DNA from: Neomesorhizobium sp963726065
Lineage (GTDB): Bacteria > Pseudomonadota > Alphaproteobacteria > Rhizobiales > Rhizobiaceae
DNA length: 64,000 bases
Direction: 5' to 3'
Assembly (NCBI GenBank): GCA_963726065.1
Contig: CAVSAU010000016.1
Coordinates: forward strand, 1-64,000
The position numbers and the translations under genes are program-made. This document shows positions 10,407-19,141 of this stretch, piece after piece. Numbering within the stretch: position 1 is the first letter of the stretch; the number at the start of each line of letters is the position of its first letter. The notes beneath the pieces are model-generated. The model made no database searches and was not told where the DNA came from. It saw only the letters and a list, made by a program, of their open reading frames with translations.

Positions 10407-11027
10407 CTAGTCGGAAGAGTTCGCCGCAAGGGTCATGCGGACGAGTTCGGGCAGGCTCTTGGCCTGCATTTTCGCCATGACGTTTGCACGGTGGACCTCA
10501 ACGGTCCTCGGACTGATGTTGAGATCGTAGGCGATAGTTTTGTTCGGGAGTCCCGCCACAACGCCGTCGAGGACCTGCCGCTCGCGGTCCGTGAGCTGGC
10601 TCAATTTGGACTGGACTGCCTCCGAGATCATCGGTTTCCCGCGGCCTGTCCGCCAGGCGTGTTACAGCCCTCTTGATTGCCTCGATCAAGATTTCATCTT
10701 CGAACGGCTTCTCGATGAAGTCGAGCGCACCGGCCTTCATAGCCTCGACAGCCATCGGCACGTCTCCGTGTCCGGTAATTACGATAGTCGGCATGGTAGC
10801 CTTGGCCGCATTCAATTTGCGAAGCAGCTCGACACCGCTCATGTCCGGCATGCGGAGATCGGTGACCAGGCAACCCTTTTGCGATGCTGGGTGCGGCCGC
10901 GAGAAAACCGGTTGCCGAACTCATGCACGCGAACGGTGAATCCTGTCGTCGTAAGTAGGAAGGCCAGCGACTTCCGGACTGGTTCCTCATCGTCGACAAT
11001 GTGGACGACATAGTCACCGATTTCCAT
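10407..11027 (-). CDS. fixJ: FixJ response regulator (reading frame interrupted)
   Basis: Three frame segments assemble into a normal FixJ of about 205 residues. The receiver N-terminus is MEIGDYVVHIVDDEEPVRKS. The middle carries MPDMSGVELLRKLN with the phosphoacceptor aspartate, plus VITGHGDVPMAVEAMKAGAL and the EKPF lysine. The C-terminus is a LuxR-type HTH (LTDRERQVLDGVVAGLPNKT). Breaks lie near 10850 and 10640. The ATG at 11027 overlaps the fixL stop by 14 bases. Phosphorylated FixJ activates fixK when FixL is deoxygenated. The conserved sequence on both sides of each break points to base-call errors rather than decay. Confidence 0.88.
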
Positions 11028-12548
11028 TTTTCGGATCTTCCTCGGTGTCGGCAACGAGAAACGGAAGGTGGCCCCTCCTTTTTCGTTTTGCGAGACCGAC
11101 TAATTCTCCACCGTGGGCTTCCACAATACGTTTCGAAATGGAAAGTCCCATTCCCATGCCGCCGGGTTTGCTTGTAACAAACGGCCGGAACAGCCGGTTG
11201 GCCACCTCTTCAGAAATGCCGGGCCCGCTATCGGCGACCTCGACCACGACTTCGCCCTCGCCGTCCGGAGCAGTCCGTACGACGAGCTCTCGAACACTGC
11301 TGTCGCGCATTGCTTCCATGGCATTGCGCATCAAGTTGATCAGAACCTGCTGGATCTGGATGCGGTCGGCCATCACGATTTCAGCACCCGGCACGAAATC
11401 GAAAACCGACCTGACGCCACGCTCGCGGGATCCGACAAGAGCCAAAGCGCCCGCTTCTTCCACCAATTGGCGGATGTCTTGTGGGCCTTCTCTGTCTCCC
11501 CTCTCGTCACGAATTCGCGCAAGTGGCTGATGATCAGTCCGGCACGAAGAGATTGCCTCGCGGTCTCTTCCAAAGCCTCCCGCATCCGCGACGCGAGAGC
11601 GTCGTCCATATCACGCAGTAGCCGAGCACACCCCTGCACGTAGTTGGCGATCGCAGACAATGGCTGGTTGAGTTCATGCGCGAGCGTGGAGGCCATTTCA
11701 CCGAGTTCGTTGAGACGCGCCAGCCGCGCCAGTTCGCTTTGGATTTCTTCGAGCCTTGCCGCCGATTCCTCGCGTTCTGTAAGGTCTCTGATGAACCCTG
11801 TAAAGTAGACTTTGCCGCTTCCCTTCGTCTCTCCAACCGCGAGCTTCATGGGGAATGTTGAGCCGTCTTTCCGACGGCCGACCACGACCCGATCGATGCC
11901 GATAATCCTTTTTTCTCCCGTGGTCAGATAACGTTGAATGTAGCCGTCATGCCCGCTCCGATAAGGTTCCGGCATCAGTATCCGGACATTCTGTCCGGAT
12001 ACTTCAGCCTCCGTGTAGCCGAATTGGCGAACGGCAGCAGCATTGAACGAAACGATAGAACCGTCTTTTTCAATGACCACCGTGGCGTCGGGAACGGTGT
12101 CGAGTACAGAGGACAGGTGTGCTTCGCGCGCCTTCAGCGCGCTTTCAGTCTCGGCAACTGCGCGTCCAGCCCGATGCAGCATTTCGCCCATCCCTGCGAT
12201 GGCAATGCCTACAACCGCAAAAACCACGCATTCCAAGATGCTCGCCGAGCTCGCCGAATTTAGCCACGAGAGGTAGAAGGCGCCCAAGAGAGACAGGACC
12301 ACTGCCGCGAACCCCAAGCGAATCCCGCCCACGAAGGACGCTCCAAGTATGGCGGGAACGAAAAGGATGAAGATGGCCCGATCATCAAGGAGGTCCTGCA
12401 TGCCGAGGCGAAGCAGGAAGACTGCGAGAACAGCCGAAGCAGTGAGGATATATCCGGCAGGGCCTTCGCAGTGGCGCACGAGCGCTCCCAATTCAGGCCA
12501 CCCCATCGGTCGGTTCAGATCCTTTCCAATTATTACCTGGTCATCCAC
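11014..12548 (-). CDS. fixL: FixL oxygen-sensing histidine kinase (one frame break)
   Basis: The N-terminus holds about four membrane segments (DUF4118-like, residues 30-125), followed by a haem PAS domain. The oxygen-sensor residues line up with Bradyrhizobium FixL numbering: the haem ligand is His200 in PYRSGHDGY, with Arg206 in IQRY and Arg220 in IIGIDR. The phosphorylated histidine is His291 in TLAHELNQPLSAI. The ATPase domain follows with NLMRNAMEAM, DSGPGI and GMGMGLSISKRI, after a single break near 11470. Deoxygenation of the haem should switch on kinase activity towards FixJ. It overlaps fixJ. Confidence 0.93.
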
Positions 12549-12659
12549 GTGTGCCTTCCCCAGGCGAGAACCAAGCCGCTCGCCTACACAATATCATGCT
12601 CCCGTCAGGGGCAAGAGTTGCCCTCGATACGCATCGTTGTCTTTGGCGGGTCGAAAGTA

Positions 12660-13133
12660 TCAGTCGGCCCGGCGTGCACGACAAATATCATCAAGGCGCT
12701 CAAGGAATGGCCGCTGGCCGTCAATGATCTTTTCGGGTGCGGTCGGCAAGTTGAACCATCCCGCGCGGTCCACTTCCGGACACGATTAGACCCTTCCGCT
12801 GCGTGGGGGCCATTCGATCTCGAACGTGTTGCTGCGCAGAGCCGCGACATCGAATTTGCCCTGCAAGGCAAAGGCGAGGACGGTCTTCCCGCCTCGTTGT
12901 CGGATTTCGACGAGAGCAAGCAAGTTGCCTTCAGCCTGAATTCCCAGTTCTTCGGCGAACTCTCTCTTTGCGGAGGCTTCCGGCTCTTCGCCAAGTCCGA
13001 TCTCTCCCTTGGGGATCGACCATGCACCAAGATCCCGCCTGGACCACAACGGCCCGCCTGGATGCACGAGGAGCACCTCGAGGCCATCCGCGACCCAGCG
13101 ATACATTAGAATTCCGGCGCTGTTTTTGGTCAT
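12660..13133 (-). CDS. NUDIX hydrolase (one frame break)
   Basis: The small NUDIX protein starts MTKNSAGILMYR. The NUDIX box spans residues 40-62 (GEIGLGEEPEASAKREFAEE then LGI), with the REFAEELG core present. The first frame ends at 12786, but another frame continues with conserved family sequence PEVDRAGWFNLPTAPEKIID and LERLDDICRARRAD to a stop at 12660, giving about 155 residues. These proteins hydrolyse nucleoside diphosphate derivatives; the substrate is unknown. It lies 110 bases upstream of fixL on the same strand. Confidence 0.8.
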
Positions 13134-13141
13134 CGTCCGAG

Positions 13142-13155
13142 TTGACCTGGATCAA
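13142..13155 (+). promoter_or_regulatory. FixK/FNR box upstream of the BON-domain gene
   Basis: TTGACCTGGATCAA fits TTGAY-N4-RTCAA. Its centre is about 92 bases before the BON gene ATG (13240), an activating distance. For the NUDIX gene on the other strand it is only 9 bases from the start, which would suit repression better than activation. Confidence 0.75.
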
Positions 13156-13239
13156 GGCTTCTACCCTTCGTCTGATCGATCTTCGGGCTCAGCGATGCCG
13201 GGAATAGTTGCCGCACCAATATAGCAAAGGGTGTCGGCA

Positions 13240-13891
13240 ATGGATGACCTGACGATGTGAGCACACGATACCTAGATCCGAACTCGAAGTTCGAGCCAAG
13301 TTCGATGCCGCCGACATCGTCGTGGTGGTCGAGGACGGCGTCGTGACTTCGACTGGGCACGTCACAACCTATGCGGAAATGAAAACGGTCGAAGGAAGGA
13401 GTCCGCAGGGTCAAAGGCGTCAGGGGTATCGCGCGTGACATCGAAGTGCGCACGCCAGGCAGCCATAGGTCCGCCGACGATCAGATTACCAGGCGGGCAC
13501 TTGACATGATTGCGTGGAACACAGCGATTCCCGAGGATGCGGTCCAGGTGGACGTGCAGAACGGATGGATCACTCTGCTGGGCAACGTCGCGTGGCAGTA
13601 CCAGCAGATGGCTGCCGAAGACGCCATCAAGGGGCTGATGGGCGTGAACGGCATGCCAACGAGATCAAAGTGACGGGTCAGGCGTCAGCAGCTGACGTTA
13701 AGAAGCTCATCGAACTGCACTCAGGCGCAGCGCCGAAGTCGAGGCAAAGGCGATTTCGGTCAAGGTCCAGAATGGGACGGTCATCCTGCCGGACCTGTCA
13801 AGGCGTGGTCAGAGCGGAATGCAGCGGTGCGCGCGGCGTGGTCGGCCCCCGGTGTGAACAGGGTGGAAGATCACCTGACGTTTCCCTATAG
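13240..13891 (+). CDS. BON-domain protein (transport-associated), frame-broken
   Basis: From ATGGATGACCTGACGATG at 13240 the pieces assemble into a protein of about 215 residues with three BON modules of the pattern VxDGxVTLxGxV. Visible segments are a damaged first module near 13310 (VVVEDGVVTSTGHVTTYAE), a clean second (VQVDVQNGWITLLGNVAWQY) and a third near 13760 (ISVKVQNGTVILPDLSR, degraded). At least three frame breaks occur. BON proteins bind membranes or stabilise the envelope under stress. The gene follows a FixK box. The last frame reads through into the alcohol dehydrogenase remnant. Confidence 0.7.
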
Positions 13892-13940
13892 GGCGTCAGT
13901 CGCTCTAGCAACACGCCTTGCGACGGAAGGTAAAAGCGCA

Positions 13941-14260
13941 ATGAAAGCGCTCGTCTACGAGGGGCCTGCGAAAATCTCCCTTTCGGCGTGTCCCCGCCCC
14001 GTAATCATCCAGCCGACCGACGCAGTCGTCAGAATCACGAAAACAACGATTTGCGGCACTGACCTTCACATCCTCAAGGGCGATGTTCCGAGTTGCACCC
14101 GCCGATCGTCATGTACCTCGGTCATCGAGGAAGTCGGCGGAAATTCAGTCGGCCGGCGGGCCGGCGATCGTGTGTTGAATTCCGTCATCGCGGCAAATGC
14201 GAATATTGTCGGAAAGGGACGGTATTCCCACTACGCCACGGGCGGATGGATGCGGCGGCC
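13941..14260 (+). pseudogene. zinc-dependent alcohol dehydrogenase, N-terminal remnant
   Basis: MKALVYEGPAKISLSACPRP begins the gene, and ITKTTICGTDLHILKGDVPS holds the catalytic zinc cysteine region (CGTDLH). After a frame break, a piece of the structural zinc loop is seen in the next frame (GKCEYCRKG near 14196) together with HYATGGW. Sequence then jumps to an unrelated gene, so about 250 C-terminal residues including the NAD-binding fold are absent. This looks like real gene decay by deletion. Confidence 0.75.
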
Positions 14261-14407
14261 GACGGATTGAAGCGCATCGAGGGCGTCGTCTTGTCTGAAA
14301 ATTCAAGAATGCTTCAGATGGCTCGGGAAATTGGGTTCGAGGTGAAGCATTCGGATGAGCCCGGTCTTTCGGTCGCGATTCTGGATCTCGGACAGCACCG
14401 ACGGTAG
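14261..14407 (+). pseudogene. 3' remnant of a GNAT-domain protein (acetyltransferase / acyl-CoA synthetase-like fusion)
   Basis: The last 45 codons before the stop at 14407 read LKRIEGVVLSENSRMLQMAR, then EIGFEVKHSDEPGLSVAILD. This resembles the final strand-helix of the GNAT domain found at the C-terminus of large acetyl-CoA synthetase-like acetyltransferases. It is fused directly to the truncated alcohol dehydrogenase remnant, which marks a deletion joint near 14260. Confidence 0.6.
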
Positions 14408-14437
14408 CGCCGAGTGCTGTCGTTCACACATGGCAGA

Positions 14438-15259
14438 TCAGTTCGACATGAACCGGTTGAGCTTCTGTTCGTCGAGCAAGGAACGCGTGACGCCGCCGAA
14501 CACCCATTCGCGCAGCCGGCTGTGTCCATATCCGCCTGAAACCACCAGATCGGCCTCCATCATCTTGGCGAGCTCTGCGACCGTCCACGCTCCGGAATTT
14601 TCCCGGAACACTTCAGCGTCCGCCTTGATGCCATGCCGAGAAAGGAACGTGACCACATCTGTGGCGCTGTTCAAGCAACTATCATCAGCGTCATTTTCAA
14701 CCGTTATCACACGGACTTCCTTCGTTCGCGCCAGCAATGGAAGAGCATCGACAACGGCACGCCGAGCTTCGCGCGTGTCCTTCCACGCGATCAGTGCCCG
14801 ATTGGAAAGCATCCGTTCTGCACCTCCCGCCGCAACCAGCACGGGCCGCCCAGATTGCAGGACCAAATCACCGAGATGGACACACCGATGCGTGCTGCCG
14901 GAAGAGGCGCCGTCAAGCGATTGGGTCACAATCATGTCGGCCGCGCGGGCCGCCTCGACCAGAAGGTGCGTCGGACTGCCCACGCCTCCCCGCCATTCGC
15001 GTTCAGGGCCCGAGCCGGCAATGGCATGAAAGTCGGTTCTTAACTTTTCAAGGCGTCGTTCGATTTCCTCCACCTGCTCCCGCATGATCTCGCCGTCGAA
15101 AATCACGCCTTCGGTGGGGACAGGCGGTAGAGGAACGGCCGCAGCGCCGAAACCTATCAAGTGCGCGTCAAAGCGTGTGGCAAGCTCCGCTGCAAACCTG
15201 ACCAAGTTTCCCGAGGGACGGTCGATGTCAATATTCACGAGAATGGACTTGTAAGTCAT
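14438..15259 (-). CDS. tandem-domain universal stress protein (UspA family)
   Basis: About 274 residues from the ATG at 15259 (MTYKSILVNIDIDRP), chosen over an upstream start because an AAGGA site precedes it and family homology begins here. It holds two Usp folds, residues 1-145 and 155-274. The second carries the nucleotide-binding signature SGGYGHSRLREWVFGG, with G-2x-G-9x-G spacing. Universal stress proteins support survival during growth arrest and low oxygen. A FixK box lies 58-71 bases upstream. The frame is intact. Confidence 0.9.
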   Translation of the reverse strand: MTYKSILVNIDIDRPSGNLVRFAAELATRFDAHLIGFGAAAVPLPPVPTEGVIFDGEIMREQVEEIERRLEKLRTDFHAIAGSGPEREWRGGVGSPTHLLVEAARAADMIVTQSLDGASSGSTHRCVHLGDLVLQSGRPVLVAAGGAERMLSNRALIAWKDTREARRAVVDALPLLARTKEVRVITVENDADDSCLNSATDVVTFLSRHGIKADAEVFRENSGAWTVAELAKMMEADLVVSGGYGHSRLREWVFGGVTRSLLDEQKLNRFMSN

Positions 15260-15316
15260 GATGGAATTCCTTGGCTTCCAGTTATGCAAAAGATACCGGG
15301 CCCGGCGTTGACTGCG

Positions 15317-15330
15317 TTGACCCACGTCAA
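15317..15330 (-). promoter_or_regulatory. FixK/FNR box upstream of the universal stress protein
   Basis: TTGACCCACGTCAA fits TTGAY-N4-RTCAA, centre 64 bases before the ATG at 15259. It is identical to the box before the P-type ATPase at 19092. Confidence 0.8.
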
Positions 15331-15343
15331 TCCTGGAGTTCGA

Positions 15344-15730
15344 TTACAGAGCCTCCACGAACTCGACCTGATAGGTGTGCATCTTTCCGTCGCTGCTGAT
15401 TGAAATGTACTCCCCTGCGACAAAACGCTCATCACCCAAACGAAACCCAGGCTCGTTGTCGCGCTCGCCTTCGGCATAGTCGAAGTACCACTGGCCGCCG
15501 GGCTTGCGCCGCAGCTGGCCGACACGGTCCTCGGTTCCGTGCCGGAACCTGCGCACACGGCAGGCGATTTGGTGCGCTTTCCATTCGGCCGCGTCGAGGC
15601 GGTTCTCCGAGTCAAGCGGAACCACCAAGTCGTAGCCCTCATTTCGGTCGCCCCAGGGGTGGCCTTTCTCGCGCGCCAGCACCAGTCGTACATGGCAGAA
15701 TTTCGCAGGCAGTTTTTTTGCAGTCGTCAT
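15344..15730 (-). CDS. conserved protein of unknown function under a FixK box
   Basis: The 128-residue soluble protein starts MTTAKKLPAKFCHVRLVLAR. It is hydrophilic with no signal peptide or membrane segment. Features are a paired basic/aromatic centre (RRKPGGQWYFDYAEGERDNE) and an acidic strand-rich C-terminus (GEYISISSDGKMHTYQVEFV). I recognise no domain. It sits between a universal stress protein gene and the MgtC-like gene, all on the minus strand, with its own FixK box 51-64 bases upstream, so a role in low-oxygen adaptation is inferred. The frame is intact. Confidence 0.8.
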   Translation of the reverse strand: MTTAKKLPAKFCHVRLVLAREKGHPWGDRNEGYDLVVPLDSENRLDAAEWKAHQIACRVRRFRHGTEDRVGQLRRKPGGQWYFDYAEGERDNEPGFRLGDERFVAGEYISISSDGKMHTYQVEFVEAL

Positions 15731-15780
15731 GGCAATGATCCTTTCATGACCAATGCCTACCGCGACGGGGAGACCGCGCC

Positions 15781-15794
15781 TTGATCCGGGTCAA
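15781..15794 (-). promoter_or_regulatory. FixK/FNR box upstream of the conserved unknown gene
   Basis: TTGATCCGGGTCAA matches the FixK consensus with one change. Its centre lies 57 bases before the ATG at 15730. Confidence 0.78.
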
Positions 15795-15816
15795 GATTGC
15801 ATTGCCGCCGGTTGCC

Positions 15817-17071
15817 TCAGAATGACGGAACCAGCTTGAACACGGCGTAAGCAGTTCCCGATGCGACCGCCGTTGCTCCCGCGAGAGGCATGCAAAAGCC
15901 CACAGGTCCGGCTGAAGCTGCCATCGCGAGCCGCGTCGCCGCGTTGACAGCGAGCGCCGCCAACACCGCCTGTCCAACGACTTCCAAGGGCATGCCTTGG
16001 TTCACCATACGCAGCGCGGTCAGCACGGCGACGTCGACATCGACGACACCGGAAACGGCTGAAGTAGCTACCAAGCTCACGCTGCCCAGCTCTCCAACGA
16101 GTGCGGCACTCGCTGTAGCGGCGACCGCAAACAGTGCGGCAAAGAGCATCAAAGCGCGAAGATCGAAGGGATTTCGGGATGGCCTAGCTCGATCGTGGTC
16201 GTGACCAGTTCGGAACATGAGCGCTGCGCCGAATGCGGCGAAGAACCCAGTTGCAGCGAGGATGGGCAAGCCGGCCACGCCGAGGACCCGCGGTTCCACG
16301 ATCAGGACAATTGTTCCGACCCGCAGCAAGGACACCATCGCGGCTAGAGAGGCCGCGCCCGCCAGCGGCAGGGGATCACTCCCTGTTCGTGCAGTCTGCG
16401 CAAAGGCTACTGTTACCGCCGTCGACGACACTAGAGCTCCGGCAAGGCCGCTGACGAGAAGGCCCCTGGAGTAACCGAGGACCCGGACCGCGATATAGCC
16501 CAGATAGGAGATTCCCGCCGCCAACACCGTGAAAAACCAGACCTCCCAAGGATTAAAGCCTTCCCAGGGATCAATTGTGCGGTTCGGGAGCAATGGCAGG
16601 CCGACCGCAGTCATGGCCGCGAGCAAGAGCGCCGACCGCAGCTCGATCCATGAAAGACGCTTGAGTAGTCCATGAAGAACCTCCCGGCAGGCGAGGACCC
16701 CAGCAAGAATAGCGCCACCGGCAGCAGCAACGCGGTAATCACCTGCAACCGCAAGGCCGCCGAGGGCGAAGACCGCCAGTCCCGCTACAACACCGGTGAC
16801 GCTGAATTCCTCGTCATGGTGGGACTCGCGCGACTTGAACCAGGCAAAGATCAGCGCGAACCCTATAAATCCAGCTGCGTAGACCGAGAGGCTCCTGCAG
16901 TGCTGTTGCGAGCGCGGCAAAGACGCTTCCAAGCAGCCCGGAAATGCCGTAGGTGCGGACCCCGGCAGTACGGCTGCCCGGTGGAGCATCTCGCTCGCGC
17001 CATCCCCTCTCAACGCCGACAAGCAATCCGATTGCCAGGCCAAGGCCAAGTTTCAAGATTGACAGGTCCAT
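15817..17071 (-). CDS. MgtC/SapB (DUF4010) family membrane protein (one frame break)
   Basis: It starts MDLSILKLGLGLAIGLLVGV followed by ERGWRERD, the hallmark N-terminal segment of MgtC/SapB proteins, then a break near 16890. It continues with some ten further membrane segments (for example IGFALIFAWF and VWFFTVLAAGISYLGYIAV) to LVPSF. Total is about 415 residues, fitting the MgtC plus DUF4010 class. It is probably an inner-membrane protein linked to ion homeostasis or stress; the substrate is unknown. Its ATG follows the PNPOx-like gene stop by 6 bases, so it is the third gene of the arcC operon. Confidence 0.85.
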
Positions 17072-17077
17072 TCGGTC

Positions 17078-17560
17078 CTACTCGTCCGGAAAAGATTGCC
17101 TGCCGGTCAAGTTCCCGATGTTCACCCGGTAAAAAAGATGCCGCGAACTGCGGACGACATTGTTGAGATCCGGTTTCTGGCTGCCGGGCAGCCACCATAG
17201 GGAATTCCGCGACTGCAGCAGGGACCATGCATGGTCCCGCTTTTCTCTCCATCGAGCAGTGTCTGTGAGTTCCTCGAACTGGCCGTCGACGACAACGGTC
17301 TTCCAGCTGAGTTTTGTCGAAACCTGATCGACCAGGACACAGACCGCCGGATTGGCTCTCATCCAATCGACTTTGGTGCCTTCGAGGGAAAAACTGTACA
17401 AATGGCGCTCCTCGAAAGCATACGAAATCGGAACGACGTATGGACGGCCGTTCGCTATGCAGGCCAGCCGTCCCAGGTTCGATGCCGCGACAAATGCCAA
17501 GCAATCCTGGCGGCTCATTTCCTTCAAGTTCATCGGCATGCTCCTCGTGGTAAATGTCAT
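17078..17560 (-). CDS. pyridoxamine 5'-phosphate oxidase-like flavin-binding protein
   Basis: The 160 residues (or 153 from the inner MPMNLKEM start) form a single split-barrel fold. Typical segments are LGRLACIANGRPYVVPISYA, SLEGTKVDWMRANPAVCVLV and the basic SWKTVVVDGQFEEL. Members bind FMN, F420 or haem, and the cofactor cannot be told here. The C-terminal tail RHLFYRVNIGNLTGRQSF fits a subgroup often found with stress genes. It lies 4 bases after carbamate kinase, and so in the same operon under the FixK box at 18570. Confidence 0.85.
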   Translation of the reverse strand: MTFTTRSMPMNLKEMSRQDCLAFVAASNLGRLACIANGRPYVVPISYAFEERHLYSFSLEGTKVDWMRANPAVCVLVDQVSTKLSWKTVVVDGQFEELTDTARWREKRDHAWSLLQSRNSLWWLPGSQKPDLNNVVRSSRHLFYRVNIGNLTGRQSFPDE

Positions 17561-17563
17561 CAG

Positions 17564-18496
17564 CTAGTGCGACCAGAACTCCATCTTGTCGGGCATTGAC
17601 GCGACAATCCTGGTTCCGGCTTCCGCGTTGATGATCCGCTGCACGTCGGAAAGCGCTCCAATGGCTGCCCATTTTCCTGTGGCATTGACGAACGAGCTGG
17701 CCGCCTCGATTTTCGGTTGCATTGTGGCAGCGTCGAATTCGATTGTGCGCAACATTGCTGGGGTAGCGCGCTTGATCGGTTGCTGGTTGGCTTTCCCATA
17801 ATTCAGGGCAACCGAAAGCACGTCGGTCAGGAGGACAAGCGCGTCGGCTTTGAGTTCTCGGGCGAGCAAAGCGGCGAACTCGTCTTTGTCTGGCAGTGCC
17901 TCCGCACCCCGCACTGCGCCCGAGGGAAGCGCGATTACAGGCACCGGCCCTGCGGCCACCACCGTTGAACTGCGTTGCAGCAGTGTATCGATGCTCGCAA
18001 CCTGCGGAATCGCGATAGGTTTGGGTACGGCCGCGATGCGGCGGCATCCCGCGTCGAACTCTGCAAAATCCCAGCCATGCCGTTGCCGGAGTTGGTGGGC
18101 GCGAATTTTCTCATAGAATGGGCCGACAGGCTTTGTTGGAGTAGCGAATGCCGGATCGGCCGGATCGACCATCGCTTCCGTGAGGACTGTGGTTAGCAGG
18201 CGGTCCCCTGGTTGCCGATTGCGAAGTTCCCGTTCGAGCAGATAGCCGATCATGCCCGCGGCTTGCGCGCCGAGCATGTCGAGTTTCGTCGGCTCGCTCC
18301 CATTGTATGAAAAGGATTGGAGTGCCAGCAGTCCCAGTTGGGGACCGTTGCCATGGGCCAAGACTGTTTCGTTGGCTTCTGTTACCGGAGCCAGCCAAGT
18401 TGCAGCCCGCTCCGCGTTCTCTTCCTGATTGGCAGAGGTCACCGCCTCTCCACGGCGTAGGAGGGCGTTTCCGCCGAGCGATATGACAAGCCTCAT
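17564..18496 (-). CDS. arcC: carbamate kinase
   Basis: The 310-residue amino acid kinase fold protein starts MRLVISLGGNALLRRGEA. Other motifs are TVLAHGNGPQLGLLALQ, VDPADPAF and the C-terminal nucleotide/substrate loop MQPKIEAASSFVNATGK. It catalyses ATP plus carbamate to ADP plus carbamoyl phosphate; in fermenting cells the reverse makes ATP. No arginine deiminase (arcA) or ornithine carbamoyltransferase (arcB) gene is in the window, so the carbamoyl phosphate source is unclear. It is first in an operon with the PNPOx-like and MgtC-like genes, behind a FixK box centred 80 bases upstream. The frame is intact. Confidence 0.93.
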   Translation of the reverse strand: MRLVISLGGNALLRRGEAVTSANQEENAERAATWLAPVTEANETVLAHGNGPQLGLLALQSFSYNGSEPTKLDMLGAQAAGMIGYLLERELRNRQPGDRLLTTVLTEAMVDPADPAFATPTKPVGPFYEKIRAHQLRQRHGWDFAEFDAGCRRIAAVPKPIAIPQVASIDTLLQRSSTVVAAGPVPVIALPSGAVRGAEALPDKDEFAALLARELKADALVLLTDVLSVALNYGKANQQPIKRATPAMLRTIEFDAATMQPKIEAASSFVNATGKWAAIGALSDVQRIINAEAGTRIVASMPDKMEFWSH

Positions 18497-18569
18497 CGAG
18501 GTAGCCTTCCATCATTGATTAGGCAGATCGCGTCTCGCGACAGGATCGCCCGAGAGACCGCGCAATGCT

Positions 18570-18583
18570 TTGACGAGCATCAA
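18570..18583 (-). promoter_or_regulatory. FixK/FNR box upstream of the arcC operon
   Basis: TTGACGAGCATCAA fits TTGAY-N4-RTCAA, centred 80 bases before the arcC ATG. Confidence 0.78.
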
Positions 18584-19091
18584 AGAATGGCCATGCGCGC
18601 ATACTTTGGATGAAAAATTGTTGCTGGAAGCATCTCTATGCTCCGACCTGAAGGATTCGGTATGATCAACGCAGGCACGCTCTTGCCGTCTCAATCTGAA
18701 AGCGAGACGAGTTCGATGTCGGAATTCGCCAAAGTTGCAAGGTGCAATGGGCAAGGTTACGACGATTTCACGCGGACGTTGAGAACGGCCAAGGTGCGCA
18801 TCGCATACGGCGGCTTGGAGGAAGCCGTTCGGGCCGCCGCCAAGGTCCAAGCAAATCGTCTATGGGCGTCAGGCCCAATTTCGGATTTCTCAAGCGCCGG
18901 TGTGAAAAGGAGATCAAACTACTCGACGATCTGAACACCGAGACGTCACCGCGTCCTTCATGCTTTGTGTCGATTTCTGCCAGAAAGCAGTTTTCGAGCA
19001 CATAAGGTGCGCGATCGGTTGGGTCCTGACCCGCTATTCGCTCGGCTCTGCAGGGAGATGCCTGTCAATCCAATAGAATGAAACGTCCTGC
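18584..19091. other. intergenic region between divergent FixK-type promoters; no confident gene
   Basis: About 500 bases between arcC and the P-type ATPase. A plus-strand frame from 18638 (98 codons, AKVARCNGQGYDDFTRTL) is the best candidate but lacks recognisable homology or a ribosome site. It may be a decayed gene. Confidence 0.4.
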
Positions 19092-19105
19092 TTGACCCAC
19101 GTCAA
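19092..19105 (+). promoter_or_regulatory. FixK/FNR box upstream of the P-type ATPase
   Basis: TTGACCCACGTCAA, centred 43 bases before the ATG at 19142, identical to the box at 15317. Confidence 0.8.
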
Positions 19106-19141
19106 CGAAGCAGCCCCGAATGCCGGGCACAGTTTTCAGAC

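Noticed and set aside
17010..18047. 345-codon minus-strand frame
   Set aside because: It is a different frame of the same strand across carbamate kinase and the PNPOx-like gene, both of which match known families.
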